64,000 bases of DNA from Phoronis australis. Its lineage: Eukaryota > Phoronida > Phoronidae. The position numbers and the translations under genes are program-made. Every line of letters begins with the position of its first letter. Position 1 is the stretch's first letter. The stretch is from contig NMRA01000154.1 in NCBI GenBank assembly GCA_002633005.1, positions 55,213 to 119,212 on the forward strand, read 5' to 3'. The notes under the pieces were generated by a model. That model had not been told where the DNA came from. It made no database searches and worked only from the letters and a program-made list of their open reading frames with translations. Below, one piece after another: positions 26,242 through 38,795 of this stretch.

Positions 26242-26470
26242 CATGCACGCACCCAGCCTTCAACATGGAGGGCTCGAATTCCTAACGTTGTGGACATTTT
26301 GGTAACAAAATAGCCGGCGGACTAAAAAAAATTGCGCGTTTGTGCTTGTTTAGAGGACTTTTGTCTCATTTTCTCGGACTTCTTGTTTCTCACACGCGGA
26401 CCTTTTTGCCCACTTCGCCAAATGGGGGGCTCATTCGATCCCCCCGAGCCCCCTCCTGGGTGCACGCATG
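26242..26470. mobile_element. MITE with CATGCACGCACCCAG termini, copy 1
   Basis: The left terminus CATGCACGCACCCAG pairs with the right terminus CTGGGTGCACGCATG, 14 of 15 positions as an inverted repeat. Both sides are flanked by a perfect CGTAC (26237-26241 and 26471-26475). It is 229 bp with a GCCCACTTCGCCAA segment and a GC-rich 3' half. A second diverged copy is at 34478-34725. Confidence 0.88.
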
Positions 26471-27226
26471 CGTACCTCCACCAAATTTTCAAGATATCTT
26501 AAAATAGCTCGTAAATGGTGAAAACATCGCTAGATGACGAATTTATGCCAGTCGTGCACGGTAGTACGAGGTTATTCGAACACGGAAATGTTCAGAATAT
26601 TAGCAAAGTCAGCTTTTTATCGTTTTGGTCTCTGCCGATCGGAAAATAATTCAAATGAAATTCAGACTTTGATTGGCATAGTTATGATACTAGTTTCCTC
26701 CTTGTGTCAAGGATTAACTATCAGTATAAATACTGTCCCAGGGATGAACTTTGTTAAAACACTGAGGTCTGGCCTTGCGGCCGATCAACTAAAAATATTT
26801 TAAAATGAAACGGAGCAGATTTTAAGGAATATTAAAATAATGCCGCATTGTTGTGTTACGCGTTCTTTTTGGCACAACGTTGAGAGCCTGTTTTCTGCAA
26901 AAATTGACTCTGAACTTCATTGAGACAAAAATGCAATACTTTTTGTAATCTCTTTTAAACCAGAAAACAAAGTACTCGGCTGGTTTTTATTATATACGAA
27001 TTACTGCATTTAGGCCTTATATGACAAAAACTAATAATTACTTAAATTTGAATGTTTTACTAAAAAATTTCATTAATGAAGAATATATTCTGAAACATAG
27101 TAATCCTTGATTGGCAGAACTACAAGAATTTTGGACACTATGGAGTAGGAACGTGATTTGTGTACTTACACAGGTAAAAACTTATTGTTAATTTGTAGCA
27201 TTGTGTTTGACGAACAAATGATTAAC

Positions 27227-28979
27227 AAGAGCAACGCGGAGCGTTGAAATGCGCCCACGAATGCATCGCAAATGGTGTGCCTTTAGGATTCCTTATTGTG
27301 TCATAAAAATGACCACTAGATGGCACATAAACAAACAATACATCCGAAAACGGGAACATGTCATTGCTTCTTTAATGCAAAGCGATACAACACATTTCAT
27401 ACAAATCTGTCACGGAACTTCAGAGAAACAAAGGAAAACAGAATAAAATGAAATTGCCACTAGGGGGCACAGTGTTCATTGGATCCGCCTGAAAGTCGTC
27501 ATTGTCTGTTGTTAGCTTCATACAAATACACTTACAGAATTTAATAAAGATCCTGCTGTGGGTTTAGGAGATACAGCTATGGGCGCAAATCAAGACAAAA
27601 CTACCATTAGGTGGCACCAGAGTAGTCAAAGTCGTCATCATAAACCGTCCTCTTCAGACAGAGCACATGTATGCCAATTTTCAAAACCATCCTTAGAATG
27701 ATTTGGTTGATAGAGAGGTAGACGTCAAAAAACACACTCTAAAACAGCAAAAATGGCCACTAGCTGGCTCGAAGTACCTTGATTCCATCCGAAAACGGGA
27801 GGATAGCGTCATCTCACCAATAGATGCCCGTATTCAAAATTTTATGAAAATCAGTTGAGGACCTTTGAAGATACAGAGGTAAATGTAAAACTAAAATTGT
27901 CACCAGGGGGCATACCAGTAGTCAGATCCATCCCAAAATCATCGCCGTCCGTTGTTAACATCATATAAACACGCTTCTTAAATTTAGTAAAGAACCTGCA
28001 AATGGTTTAGCATATACAACCATGGGCGCAAAAAAAGAAACGGCCACTTGGAGGCGCCACAGAAGTCAAAGTCATCGGAAAATCATCCTCAGCCATCCAC
28101 ATCATAGTAAAAATAAACATGCCAATTTTCACAATTATCCTGAAAGCGGTTTGGTTGATAGAGGGGTGGACGCCAAAAAACAGACTTGAAAACAGTAAAA
28201 ATGGCCACTAGGTGGCGCAAACTAGGTCGAATCCATCTAAAAGCAGAAAGATAGCGTCACCTCACTAACAGAAGACTGTACGCCAAATTTTATGAAATTA
28301 TGTTGAGGACCTTTGAAGATACAGAGGTAAATGTAAAAAAATAAAATTGCCACTAGGTGGCACACCAGTTGTCAGATTTGTTTGAAAGTCGTCGTCGTCC
28401 ATTGTCAATATCATATAAATGCACTTACTAAATTTAGTAAAGATGCTGCAAACGATTTAGGAGATATAGCCATAGGCGCAAAAAAACAAAACTGCCACTA
28501 GGAGGCGCCACAGTAGTCGAAGTCGTCGGAAAATCAACGTCAACCGTCCTGTTCATAGTAAGAACATACATGCCAATTTTCACAATCATGCTTAAAGCGG
28601 TTTGGTTGATAGAGGAGTGGACGTCAAAAAACAGACTCGGAAACAGTAAAAATGGCCACTAGGTGGCGCAAACTACGTCGAATCCATCCGAAAACGGGAG
28701 GATACCGTCGTCTCACTAATAGATGCCTATATACCAAATTTTATGAAGATACAGAGATAAACGTAAAAAAAAAATTGCCACTAGGGGGCACACCGGTAGT
28801 AGGATCCGTCCGAAAGTTTGCTCATGCCGTCTCATCTATAAAAGGAACATATGTGCAAAATTTCATGAACATACGTCAATCGGTTTTAGAGATAGAGCAG
28901 CAGACGCCGGACGCCGGACGGACGCAGAGGACGGCATATATGCGTCCACATATACCGGTGAATACGTGGGCGCATAAAA
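27227..28979 (+). mobile_element. Pearl-like composite element, copy 4: longest, 11 monomers
   Basis: The head AAGAGCAACGCGGAGCG leads into eleven monomers, each with a CCACTAGGTGGC-like core. Cores start at 27313, 27457, 27604, 27757, 27901, 28044, 28205, 28350, 28495, 28656 and 28778, a spacing of 122-161 bp and mostly 143-153. Monomers cycle in three types: one followed by CACACCAG and TAGTCAGATCCG, one by CACAGTAGTCAAAGTCG, and one by GCAAACTACGTCGAATCC. This makes a ~440-bp higher-order repeat. The tail carries GACGCCGGACGCCGGACGG, then a hairpin around CATATATGCGTCC and ACGTGGGCGCATAAAA. It has no coding potential, and the ORFs inside are chance. Element class is by architecture only. 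Confidence 0.8.
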
Positions 28980-31460
28980 GGGGGCTCATTTGTTTTTGCG
29001 AATCAGAACAAAGGATGATTATCATGCCAAAAACGACCCGCAAATTTCATCGGATTGTTGCTTAGGGAGAAGACTGTCGTTGCAGAGCAAGTTCTCAAGT
29101 GTGACATGCGCCTCTCACGGTAGACCATCACCTCTTGTCATTATCAGTGAAACTGTCTGAATCGCTTGACCAGCCAAGCCATGTGACAATGTTCACCCTT
29201 CGTAACTATATGTAAATATCGGGGCCCTCGATGCCGCGATTTTGGAGTCCTCAATACTTAGTCGGTCTTATTGGGTTCCTCCACCTTGAAAACAGTTAAA
29301 ATCACGCAAAATTCTTCTCCGATTATCAAAAACCCTATCGAGGCTTCAACTTACAGGTAAACAGACACTTGGCGTCAGAAGATTTTTAACTGCAAAAATA
29401 AACAGTGTCATGATTTGTGGCCTCGATGTGAAATAAGGTATGGAACAGTTCATCGCAAATAGTGCAAGGGCGATGACATAGTATTGACGTAAATCTAAGG
29501 TTTACCACCTGGAATGAATGAAACCTCCAGGAGGAGCTGGTGGCGACCGGCAGGAGGTTGGAATTGGTGAAGACCCGGACGCTGAAAAATAGGTCCCCCG
29601 TGGATTGAATTCTAATTTTTTCGTGAAGATAGAAAATACATCACATGACTGATCAACTTTCCTAAACGTAGTTAGTAGATTTCCAAAGGGCAAGAGAACC
29701 CATCCAGCACGGATGCCCTTTGCACGTATTCCTTGTGTGGTCAACATTACATCTCAAATGATACAGGTTTGTCTACGTTACACTGGTGACATGTGATAGT
29801 CACTGGTACATTCACGTGCGAAGAAGCAATGCACGTGTTTTAACACATGTGCTGCATTGTGGGTAAATGAGAGTGGTGCTGTGCTATTTCAGGACTGGTC
29901 TATTGGAGGCAACCGCGGGGCTCCCCTCAGTGGAAAAATTTCCTTATCAGGAGTAAGTATCTTCCCTTTAAGGTCTGCGGCGGCCATGCGACGGTCATAC
30001 GATCTAGGTGTGTTGTGTAAAACCCGCAGCAACGAAGCACGAATATGAGACATATAGGATATCGAGCGGCTGACGGATGGAGGATAGGAATACATGAATA
30101 ACGAAAACACCTCTCCGGCAATTTGAAATTGCAAACAGAAGAATCAGCGGCAATCAAACTAAACACGATGAGTCTTCCGCAAAATGTTCCCCTCAAAACG
30201 GAACTGAAACTCGTCCATATTAGGATTCAAACATGGAATCGGTTTTCAAGAGTAAACTTCACGATGCTTGGATTAATTTAGGTTCTTCGTGCTTTCGTGT
30301 CTTGCCGTCGGATTCAACTTTTCGATAGGACAATCGAAAACGTCAATCAAATAGGCATTGCAAGAGATACTTTTAGTCACTTCGGAAGTTAGGCCGAGCA
30401 AGAATTGGCAATCTTTACAGAGAACATTTCAAACAAAAACAGCTCATTCCATACCTTTGTCGACGCAGTGTACCGTCAGCTGTCTGTGTGTTGTCCCTTC
30501 ACATTCATTCCAACATGAAAACAGCAGTAGATTAAAGGTGAGTAGATTTAGCCTCCTCAGTGCAGACGACAGCTCATTATCTGTACAAGGGGTCAAAGGC
30601 TGAGTGCTGCTCACTGCCGAGACAACACGCGGCGTCGCGCGGTATTGACTAACTATTCTGAGGGGGGTTATCGACCTTATCAACATTGTGTAGTAAGTAA
30701 ATGAGACATTTTATTCAGGAAATCCTCATGACAGCAAGCAAAATGTTGTCGTACTAAAACAAACATGGCTTGCCTTGATCCCTCGTATATGAAATGGACT
30801 GGTCTGATTAAACACTATTGTTGGTTAGCGGTACAACCGTTGTTTAACATAGGATTATGTTTTCAGGCTGTTATTTGTTTGGTTCAAAGAAGGTAGGAAA
30901 TGTTTGTTGATCTTGTAGTGGTTAGANTTGATATGAAACTTGATCATTTTTACGTAATTTTTGGCTCCTTTAATGGACCAAAAATCATAAATCTACTTTT
31001 ATGTTTAGGCAAGTACCACATACACAAGCAAAGACTTCAGAATGTAGAACCATGTTTTGCACTTTTTAAACATTCTGTTTTTGATTACTACAAAGTAGAA
31101 AAGGTTATGTACTATAACCAGTGCAGGTATCTCGACTTCGAGGAACGATGGGCCCCTCTAGCACCTTTATTTTAATTTACACTACATACAACCAATGGCC
31201 CCCCTGTGTATGAATGTGAGCGTGACTGTGTGCGTGAATGTTTATACTGTTTGGCTTTATTGTATTTGCATTACGATAACAATAAAACTTTTTGACAAAA
31301 AAAGTATATACAATGTTGCTATGCTCACACGTGGTTGATAGCATTGTAAAAGTCTTGGTCTCCACAGTTTTTTTAGTAAAAATGCTCACTTCAGAAGGCT
31401 GTTTTGTAAACTTAGATGTAAAAACCTTGGTCTATGCATTTTTTTGTAAAAAAAAATCTG

Positions 31461-31471
31461 NNNNNNNNNNN
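31461..31471. other. Assembly gap (11 N)
   Basis: Run of eleven N between unrelated flanks, next to the second copy of the 2.6-kb duplication. Single N bases also mark the junctions at 17035, 18643 and 30927. Confidence 0.99.
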
Positions 31472-31558
31472 GGGGGTTACGCGTCGGAATCATGGACACC
31501 CTGGAATATTGGGAACCCCATTTTGGAACCCTATTTTCGAAATCCTGGATAAAGGCCT

Positions 31559-32175
31559 GCACACCAGTTGTCAGATTAGTTTGAAAGTGATCGTCGTCCA
31601 TTGTCAACATCATATAGATGCACTTACTAAATTTAGTAAATATTCTGCAAAAGGTTTAGGAGATATAGCCATAGGCGCAAAAAAGAACAAAACTGTCACT
31701 AGGAGGCGCCCCAGTGGTCAAAGTCGTCGGAAAATCATCGTCAAGCGTCCTCTTCATAGCAAAAACATACATGCCAATTTTCGCAATCATGCTTATAAAG
31801 CGGTTTGGTTGATAGAAGAGTGGGCGTCAAAACTCGAAAACAGTAAAAATGGCCACTAGATGGCGCAAACTACGTCAAATCCATCGGAAAACGGGAGGAT
31901 ACCTTCGTCTCACTAATAGAAGCCTATATACCAAATTTTATGAAGATACAGAGGTAAACGTAAAAAACTAAAATTGCCACTAGAGGGTACACCGGTATTC
32001 GGATCCGTCCGAAAGTTTGCTCATGCCGTCTCATCCATGAAAGGAACACATTTCACACACAATTTCATAAACATACGTCAATCAGTTTTGGAGATAGAGC
32101 AGCGAACGCCTGACGGACGGACGAACGCAGACGACGGCATAATACGTCCACGTATAAGTATGTGGGCGCATAAAA
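31559..32175 (+). mobile_element. Pearl-like composite element, copy 5 (3' half, in the duplicated segment)
   Basis: Second haplotype copy of the 3' part of the 27.2 kb element. Cores are at 31696-31710, 31853-31866 and 31977-31990. The GACGGACGGACGAACG-type tail and the GTGGGCGCATAAAA end follow. The AB junction at 31559 is the duplication breakpoint, not an element end. Confidence 0.75.
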
Positions 32176-34477
32176 AGGGGGCTCACTTGTTTTTGCGAAT
32201 CAGTACAAAGGAAGATTATCATGCCAAAAACGACTCGCAAACTTCATCGGATTGTTGCTTAGTGAGAAGCCTGTCGTTGCAGAGCAAGTTCTCAAGTGTG
32301 ACATGCGCCTCTCACAGTAGGCCATCACTTCTTGTCATTATCAGTGAAACTGTCTGAATTGCTTGACCAGCCAAGCCATGTGACAATGTTCACCCTTCGT
32401 AACTAGTACATGTAAATATCGGGGCCCTCGATGCCGCGATTTTGGTGTCCTCAATACTAAGGTTTTATGACCGACAGTCGGTCTTATTGGGTTTTCCACC
32501 CTGAAAACAGTTAAAATCACGCAAAATTCTTCTCCGATTACCTATCGAGGTTTCAACTTACAGGTAAACAGGCACTTGGCGTCAGAAGATTTTTAACTGC
32601 AAAAATAAACAGTGTCATGATTTGTGGCCTCGATGTGAAATAAGGTATGGAACAGTTCATCGCAAATAGTGCAGGGGCGATGACATAGTATTGACATAAA
32701 TCTAAGGTTTACCACCTGGAAGGAATGAAGCCTCCAGGAGGAGCTGATGGCGACCGACATGAGGTTGGAATTGGTGGAGACCCGGGCGCTGAACAATAGG
32801 TCCCCCGTGGGTTGAATTATATTTTTTTCGTGAAGATAGAAAATACATCACATGACTGATCAACTTTCCTAAACGTGGGACACTCTTTAGTTAGTAGATT
32901 TCCGAAGGGCAAGAGAACCCATCCAGCACGGATGCCCTTTGCACATATTCCTTGAGTGGTCAACATTACATCTCAAAATCACAGGTTTGTCTACGTTACA
33001 CTGGTGACAAATGTGATAGTCACTGGTACATTTACGTGCGAAGAAGCAATGCACGTGTTTTAACACATGTGCTGCATTAATTGTGGGTAAATGAGAGTGG
33101 TGTTGTGCTATTTCAGGACAGGCCTATTGGTGGCAACCGCGGGGCTCCCCTCAGTGGAAACATTTCCTTATCAGGAGTAATAAGCACTTTTCCTCTAAGG
33201 TCTGCGACGGCCATGCGACGGTCATACGATCTAGGTGTGTTGTGTAAAACCCGCAGCAACGAAGCACGAATATGAGACGTATAGGATATCGAGCAGCTGA
33301 AGGATGGAGTATAGGAATACATGAATAACGAAAACACCTCTCAGGCAATTTGAAATTGCAAACAGAAGAATCAGCGGCAATCAAACTAAACACGATGAGT
33401 CTTCCACAAAATGTTCCTCTCAAAACTGAACTGAAACTCGTCCATATTAGGATTCAAACATGGAATCGGTTTTCAAGAGTAAACTTCACGATGCTTGGAT
33501 TAATTTAGGTTCTTCGTGCTTTCGTGTCTTGCCGTCGGATTCAACTTTTCGATAGGACAATCGAAAACGTCAATCGCTTCTTGTAATCAAATAGGCATTG
33601 CAAGAGACACTTTTAGTCACTTCGGAAGTTAGGCCGAGCAAAAGTTGGCAATCTTTACAGAGAAAACAAAAACAGCTCATTCCATACCTTTGTCGACGCA
33701 GTGTACCGTCAGCTGTCTGTGTGTTGTCCCTTCACATTCATTCCAACATGAAAACAGCATTAGATTAAAGGTGAGTAGATTTAGCCTCCTCAGTGCAGAC
33801 GACAGCTCATTATCTGTACAAGGGGTCAAAGGCTGAGTGCTGCTCACTGCCGAGACAACACGCGGCGTCGCGCGGTATTGACTAACTATTCTGAGGGGGG
33901 TTATCGACCTTATCAACATTGTGTAGTAAGTAAATGAGACATTTTATTCAGGAAATCCTCATGACAGCAAGCAAAATGTTGTCGTACTAAAACAAACATG
34001 GCTTGCCTTGATCCCTCGTATATGAAATGGACTGGTCTGATTAAACACTATTGTTGGTTAGCGGTACAACCGTTGTTTAACATAGGATTATGTTTTCAGG
34101 CTGTTATTTGTTTGGTTCAAAGAAGGTAGGAAATGTTTGTTGATCTTGTAGTGGTTAGATAACTGGTTCGGACAACCGCCATTGTTAACAACTCGCACGA
34201 ACAACCGGTCGGTTCACGCTGCGCCAGCTGTGGAACTCGACGAGTTCAATGTCCATCACACTGAAAAGCGTCTAGGCCTATAACTGCCTCGCTTCTACGA
34301 CTTACTCTTCTCATATGTTTGGTTTCATAATAAAATCTCACTTTACCAGCATAAAGTTTTCATAATGTAATATATTGCTAAATAGCAACGGACCTAAACG
34401 CCAACGGTCTCATTTAATTTAGGACGCAATGTGAATATGCGGTCGAGTAAACAGTAAGTTTCACGTTTTATGAAGTA

Positions 34478-34725
34478 CATGCAAGCACCCAGCCTAAAAG
34501 TTGGGGTCTCGAATTTTTGAGAATGTGGGACTTTAAGATTCACGGGGTACGTTCAGAGCTATGAATTATACATTCGCCGAATTTTGGAAGTTCCTGCCTT
34601 TTTAGTGGACTTTTGTCACGTTTTCTATTTTTTCGGAGTTTTTGTTTCTCTTGAGGCGGACTTTTGCCCGCTTCGCCAAGTGGGGGACTCGCTCGAGCCC
34701 CTCGAGCCCTCATGGGTGCGCGCAT
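34478..34725. mobile_element. MITE with CATGCACGCACCCAG termini, copy 2
   Basis: The left end CATGCAAGCACCCAG and the right end CATGGGTGCGCGCATG match the termini of the element at 26242. Internal blocks are shared (GGACTTTTGTC, GTTTCTC, GCGGACTTTTGCCCGC-like, TTCGCCAA). Flanks AAGTA and AAATA give an imperfect 5-bp target duplication. At 248 bp it is similar in length to copy 1. Confidence 0.85.
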
Positions 34726-37700
34726 GAAATAGGATTAGTATTATCATACAACATTTTGAAAGACTGTCAGAAGCCCTTGAAAAATTATAGATTTAACAGT
34801 AATATAAACCGAAGATGATGAGATTTTACCGTATTTTTCTGTTTGAGCGACTGAAAAGGACATAACTGAGGCGACAACTCATGTTCACAGAGCAATCAGG
34901 TAAGCTCAGTTTCAGTTTCGAAGCGGAGGTCGACGTTTAGCATGTCAACTCGCCAAATGCGGCCAGGCAAAATTCACAGGTCGCCAAATGCAAAGTAATC
35001 GCGCCAAAACAAGAAAACCGCGTACGTGGGGACGCTACAATGACCTTCACAACCGACGCAGTTAGCAACAGTCTGAAATTGAAAACGCTACATCCGAATA
35101 GAAAATATGGCGAAACTAAGCAACTATTTGTCGGACCACCCAGAAACGCCGGGACCGTTTTTTTCCTTTTCTTTTGTCGGACAGAAAAGTAGGAAGTATA
35201 TCGGGTGTCGACCAACACACGGCTAACTGGCAATCGAAGCGTTTCCGAAGTGCACTGTACGGGACGACTGGTGAGATGCGAGTTACTAAATCTTAAATAT
35301 ATCTCCAATCTGAGAGCCAGTGATTTTAGGCCCGATTATGTTTCTCTAAGTTTAGCAATCGCATTGAATAGTTTCCATGACAATGTTTCAGATAAATGCA
35401 CAGTATGAGCGCAACGGATACATACATTGGCCGAAATGGTGCTTTTCTGTGTGAAAGGTTTCATGCGGAACAACCTATTAGTACCAAGAAAAATCGAGAA
35501 AATACTTGGAATACGCCATACCGATTTTTGTGTTCAAATGTTGTAACCTAGCCTTCAGAGTAAAGACTGTTTGAAACTTGCAAAATGTTGAGGTCTGAGT
35601 CGGGACGCATAGTGTGGCTGAGAAGTCGGGCCATAAGAAACGTAAAAAACATGGTTGTTGTTTACTAACATGATCTACGGGTGCAGTAATAAGTAAATGA
35701 AAAACTACAGCAACAACAAACACACTGTCCAAGGCCTGATTACTGGCTTGGTGCTCCACTGTGTAACGTAAAATTTCAGCGCATTTCCGGACTGATTGTA
35801 CATTTTTCAGCTACTCATATCTTCATTGTTACGTTTTAGCTTTGACAAATATCGAGAATAATTTATGCGCTGAGTTCGGGACCCTTTCATCATCGCTTCT
35901 ATTTTTAGCTGTGAAATTAGCTAGACAGTTTTGGTTGTAGTTATTTTACAAAGTAAATAAACGAGAAGTTCACTATAAAAAATAAAAGGATTTCGTGAGT
36001 GTCTGTTTCGTGCAACTGGCCACGGCGGGCCAACCCAGCAGAATACTAAAAATGTCGACTCACATTTGTCTCAACACACGTCATCCGTTTGCTACTAGAT
36101 TTTTGTGATGTAGGCAAGTGTCGTAAGTGATTTATATAGAAATACTTGTGAAAACATCGATTGTCCTTTCTTGTATTGTTTTAGTTTCATTACTAAGTCA
36201 ATTTTTGGCTTTGATACATATCGAGAGTGAACTCTACATTAATTGTCATTATTACTGAAAATTATTGGGGATCTTTTCGTGCAACGCCCCCAATTTAAGG
36301 ACTGAGTCCCTATTTATTTTGAATGAACTCTGAGCTCAATTTGTATTTATATTATCAGAAAACGTTATTAAACAAAGAGGAGCTCAAAATAAAAATGAAA
36401 TGATAGGAAAAAATGCACCTGTGAGTCCATAAAGACACAAATACGCAAGAAGACTTAGAGACCTTAGTTGAGTCCCTATTTGGGACTGTTTCATGCAACC
36501 GACAACAGGGGCCACAGTGTTTCACGAAAAGTAACTATAGACTTAGATCAGGAAGTCTGTCTTCACAATTATTGAAAAAAGGTTTAGCCAGGTACATAAT
36601 AGGCCTGGCGAGCAGGGGATAGTGCGCTGGAGCAGGGTTGACCTATCCGCCACCAAATATATATATATATATATATATATGTCCGCGAGACGCCGTAAAG
36701 TGGTCCGTGAGAGGGGGATATGCGTTCGCAAGAGGTGCACGAGAGAAGTTTGTGTGCGGGCAGGCCCGATCGAGCCGCACGCTTTCACAGATCTGGGTGC
36801 CCTGTGTTTGTAAAATTTTACTCTGTTGAATTGTTGCATTCGGTAATACGAAGCAAGTATATTTCCGTATCCATTGGCAAAAGGTTCACACAAAGATGTT
36901 TGCCTTTTATTACAGACGCGGTGTCTGCTACAAGGGTACGATACTAAAAACATGACCATTTAATACTTACTTTGGAAATATTCAACATATGTATAGAGAT
37001 AAACATTGCAAACTGAATAAGTCAACCGAACCGCGGTAGCCATACTTGAGTCAGGTGTCTTCGATGAGCCCGCTCAATTTTTAAATAACATTGCGCTGTG
37101 ACTCAAGATTCAAGCTTTCTTTACACTGACACTCAGTACTCTTGTTTTTGCAAAATTTTGAACATAGAATCGGTATGCGTGATCCAATAATTCAACATTT
37201 TGTAGCTAACAAACAAATCTTTATTAGAATTATTGTTAATTAACGTTTTCAAGGAAAATAACTGTTTCTGTCAATGTTTCTGTTCGTGGTGCTAATAAAA
37301 GCGTTATTATTTAAAACATTGTGATGGAGACCAACCAGTTTGTTCACTAACCTTAGATGCACACTCATGCTAAAATATGTCCCGAATTCTCTTCCAGATT
37401 TAAGATAATCAAGATTTAGTAACTCACATTCACAAGTCGTTATGATAGGCGCACCTTTGATTCCGAAACGCTCAGATTAGCAGTTAATCGGTTGTACCGT
37501 GTGTGGCGTCTAACCCGGGCTCACCTCCTACTGCGCCTATTCTGATAGCAGGCTACCAAAACCAAGGTGACTCTGAGCCTACATGCACCGTAGACGTGCT
37601 GTTCCAGTTTTTGCTGGATAATTGCGGCTTCCGTCTTTTTACTTCTTGTAGTGTTTTGAGCGCGCGGGTGACTTGGAATTTTTACCAGATCATCAAACAA

Positions 37701-37792
37701 AATCTGAGCCCTGATTACAAGAGAAATTGTATTAACCTCCTAACAATGTCCACAGAGACATGAGAAACACTTGCTAAACTACACCACGAAAT
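34726..37792. other. Gene-free stretch downstream of the three-gene family
   Basis: It contains a (TA)n microsatellite at 36657-36680 and a copy of the GGTTGCATGAAAC element at about 36160-36503. An older, more diverged piece of the same element lies near 35820-36030. I see no exon with convincing splice signals. The 3' UTR of the nearest minus-strand family gene (stop at 37793) should begin at 37792. Confidence 0.5.
36160..36503 (+). mobile_element. GGTTGCATGAAAC-TIR element, 5'-truncated copy
   Basis: It is collinear with 51308-51639: GATTGTCCTTTCTTG, AATTTTTGGCTTTGATACA, TCGAGAGTGAACTCTAC, and the right terminus GTTGAGTCCCTATTTGGGAC followed by TGTTTCATGCAACC. The left terminus is lost. 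Confidence 0.75.
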
Positions 37793-38753
37793 TCAATCGT
37801 CTGCTTCTTCGTCACCGTCCGTCGAGTCGCCTCCCATCGACCGTTTGCGCTGGTCTTTCATCCGGGCCTTGAACTCTGGCGACGGCTCTGTGCCGCTGTA
37901 AATGGACACACGTGACTTGTTTGTGATGGCGCGGTTGTTCGATGCTGATTGGTTGTCGTTTGAGCCCATCATCACATACTCTTCATCCTCGAAGTTCTGC
38001 TCCAAACCAACTCGACACCACAGGACGTTGATGCACGTTCTGCAACCAAATCACGTGACGATGAAGAATAGCTTCACCTTGCGAAAAATCAATCACGTTA
38101 CGAGAAAAGATTTAAATTACAGAGAATACAGAAGTCTTCAAAAAGAATATGAATTTCCAAAAATGGATCATATAGCCGCCAAAAATGAGATGCGTATTCA
38201 CTTACTCGACGAATCCATCATACAGACAACCTTCCATGATGTCTTCACAGCAGACGACAAATCTGCACTTGAATCCGTCGTCTGTTCGCACGCACGTGCA
38301 GCACAACCTCTGCAGTCCCAATAGCAAGACGATAAGGATTATGAGACCAACAAGAGCACTGAGCGACATAGTCACCTCGGCGCGTCTCCACTCAGCCATC
38401 GCTGCTCTACTTTCCACGTACGTCGGCACACCATCCACCTCCACAATGGCCCGCTTTGACCTTGCCGACAGAGCGACTTTTTTATCGACATCGAAGTCGC
38501 TCCTCATTCGAGATCGGTGGGCTGAAGATGGCACGCTTTTGACATTGTTCATATCTAACTTTCTCCCAGGCATCGAAAGTTCCACCTGATTTTCTTTCAG
38601 AGCCGAATTCAGCAGTAGAGTTGGTGGCTTGTCACCGTTTTTCGGAGTAAACTGGACAATAGAATAATAGGGCCGCCCACAAGACAGGGACGTTGACGAA
38701 ATAATTAAGATTACCACGGAAACTTTCAACGAAGATATCCCAATTAACCTCAT
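37793..38753 (-). CDS. Tandem membrane-protein family, gene A (264 aa, 2 exons)
   Basis: Unrecognised family. Exon 1 is 38753-38206 (donor GA|GTAAGT); exon 2 is 38039-37793 (acceptor GGTTGCAG); the phase-2 intron is 166 bp. The first 25 residues look like a signal peptide with a hydrophobic core around VSVVILIISSTSL. A divergent ectodomain follows, with a furin-type RSKR at residues 98-101. A membrane helix at about 129-147 leads into LQRLCCTCVRTDDGFK at 147, and the Cys-rich block ends at VGLEQ (197). The acidic tail ends DGDEEADD and contains FKARMKDQRKR. Inferred topology: type I membrane protein at the cell surface, perhaps releasing a processed ectodomain, with likely palmitoylated juxtamembrane cysteines. 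The start was chosen because a signal peptide follows it, as in genes B and C. An in-frame ATG at 38804 would add 17 residues. Compared with B and C, the poly-Lys segment is missing. Confidence 0.85.
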
Positions 38754-38795
38754 TCTAACAACTGTAAGGCAACACTTCAAAGAAAAAGCATCCTG

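Larger units (their letters stand above)
28362..34159. repeat. ~2.6-kb direct duplication, probably two haplotypes in series
   Basis: Bases 28362-30926 and about 31559-34159 align end to end with scattered substitutions and small indels (for example an extra CTTCTTGTAAT near 33578). The first copy stops at an N at 30927 and the second continues into new sequence at 34160. About 630 bp, including an 11-N gap (31461-31471), lies between them. The unit holds the 3' part of the pearl-like element and about 2 kb without a recognised gene. Possible exon-like pieces in it (29893-29952, 30438-30538) change reading frame or lose their donor between the copies, so I do not call them. Confidence 0.85.

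Noticed and set aside
27313-28791. CRISPR-like array
   Set aside because: The regular ~145-bp spacing comes from whole repeated monomers of a eukaryotic transposable element; spacers are not unique and the genome is animal.
29893-29952. Exon-like segment with TTTCAG acceptor and GTAAGT donor
   Set aside because: In the duplicate copy at about 33117 the donor becomes GTAATA, and three of twenty codons are changed to other residues. This is not the pattern of a constrained exon.
30358-30603. 81-codon ORF ending near an AAG|GTGAGT donor
   Set aside because: The duplicate at 33645 has a 7-nt deletion that shifts the frame, and no domain is recognisable.
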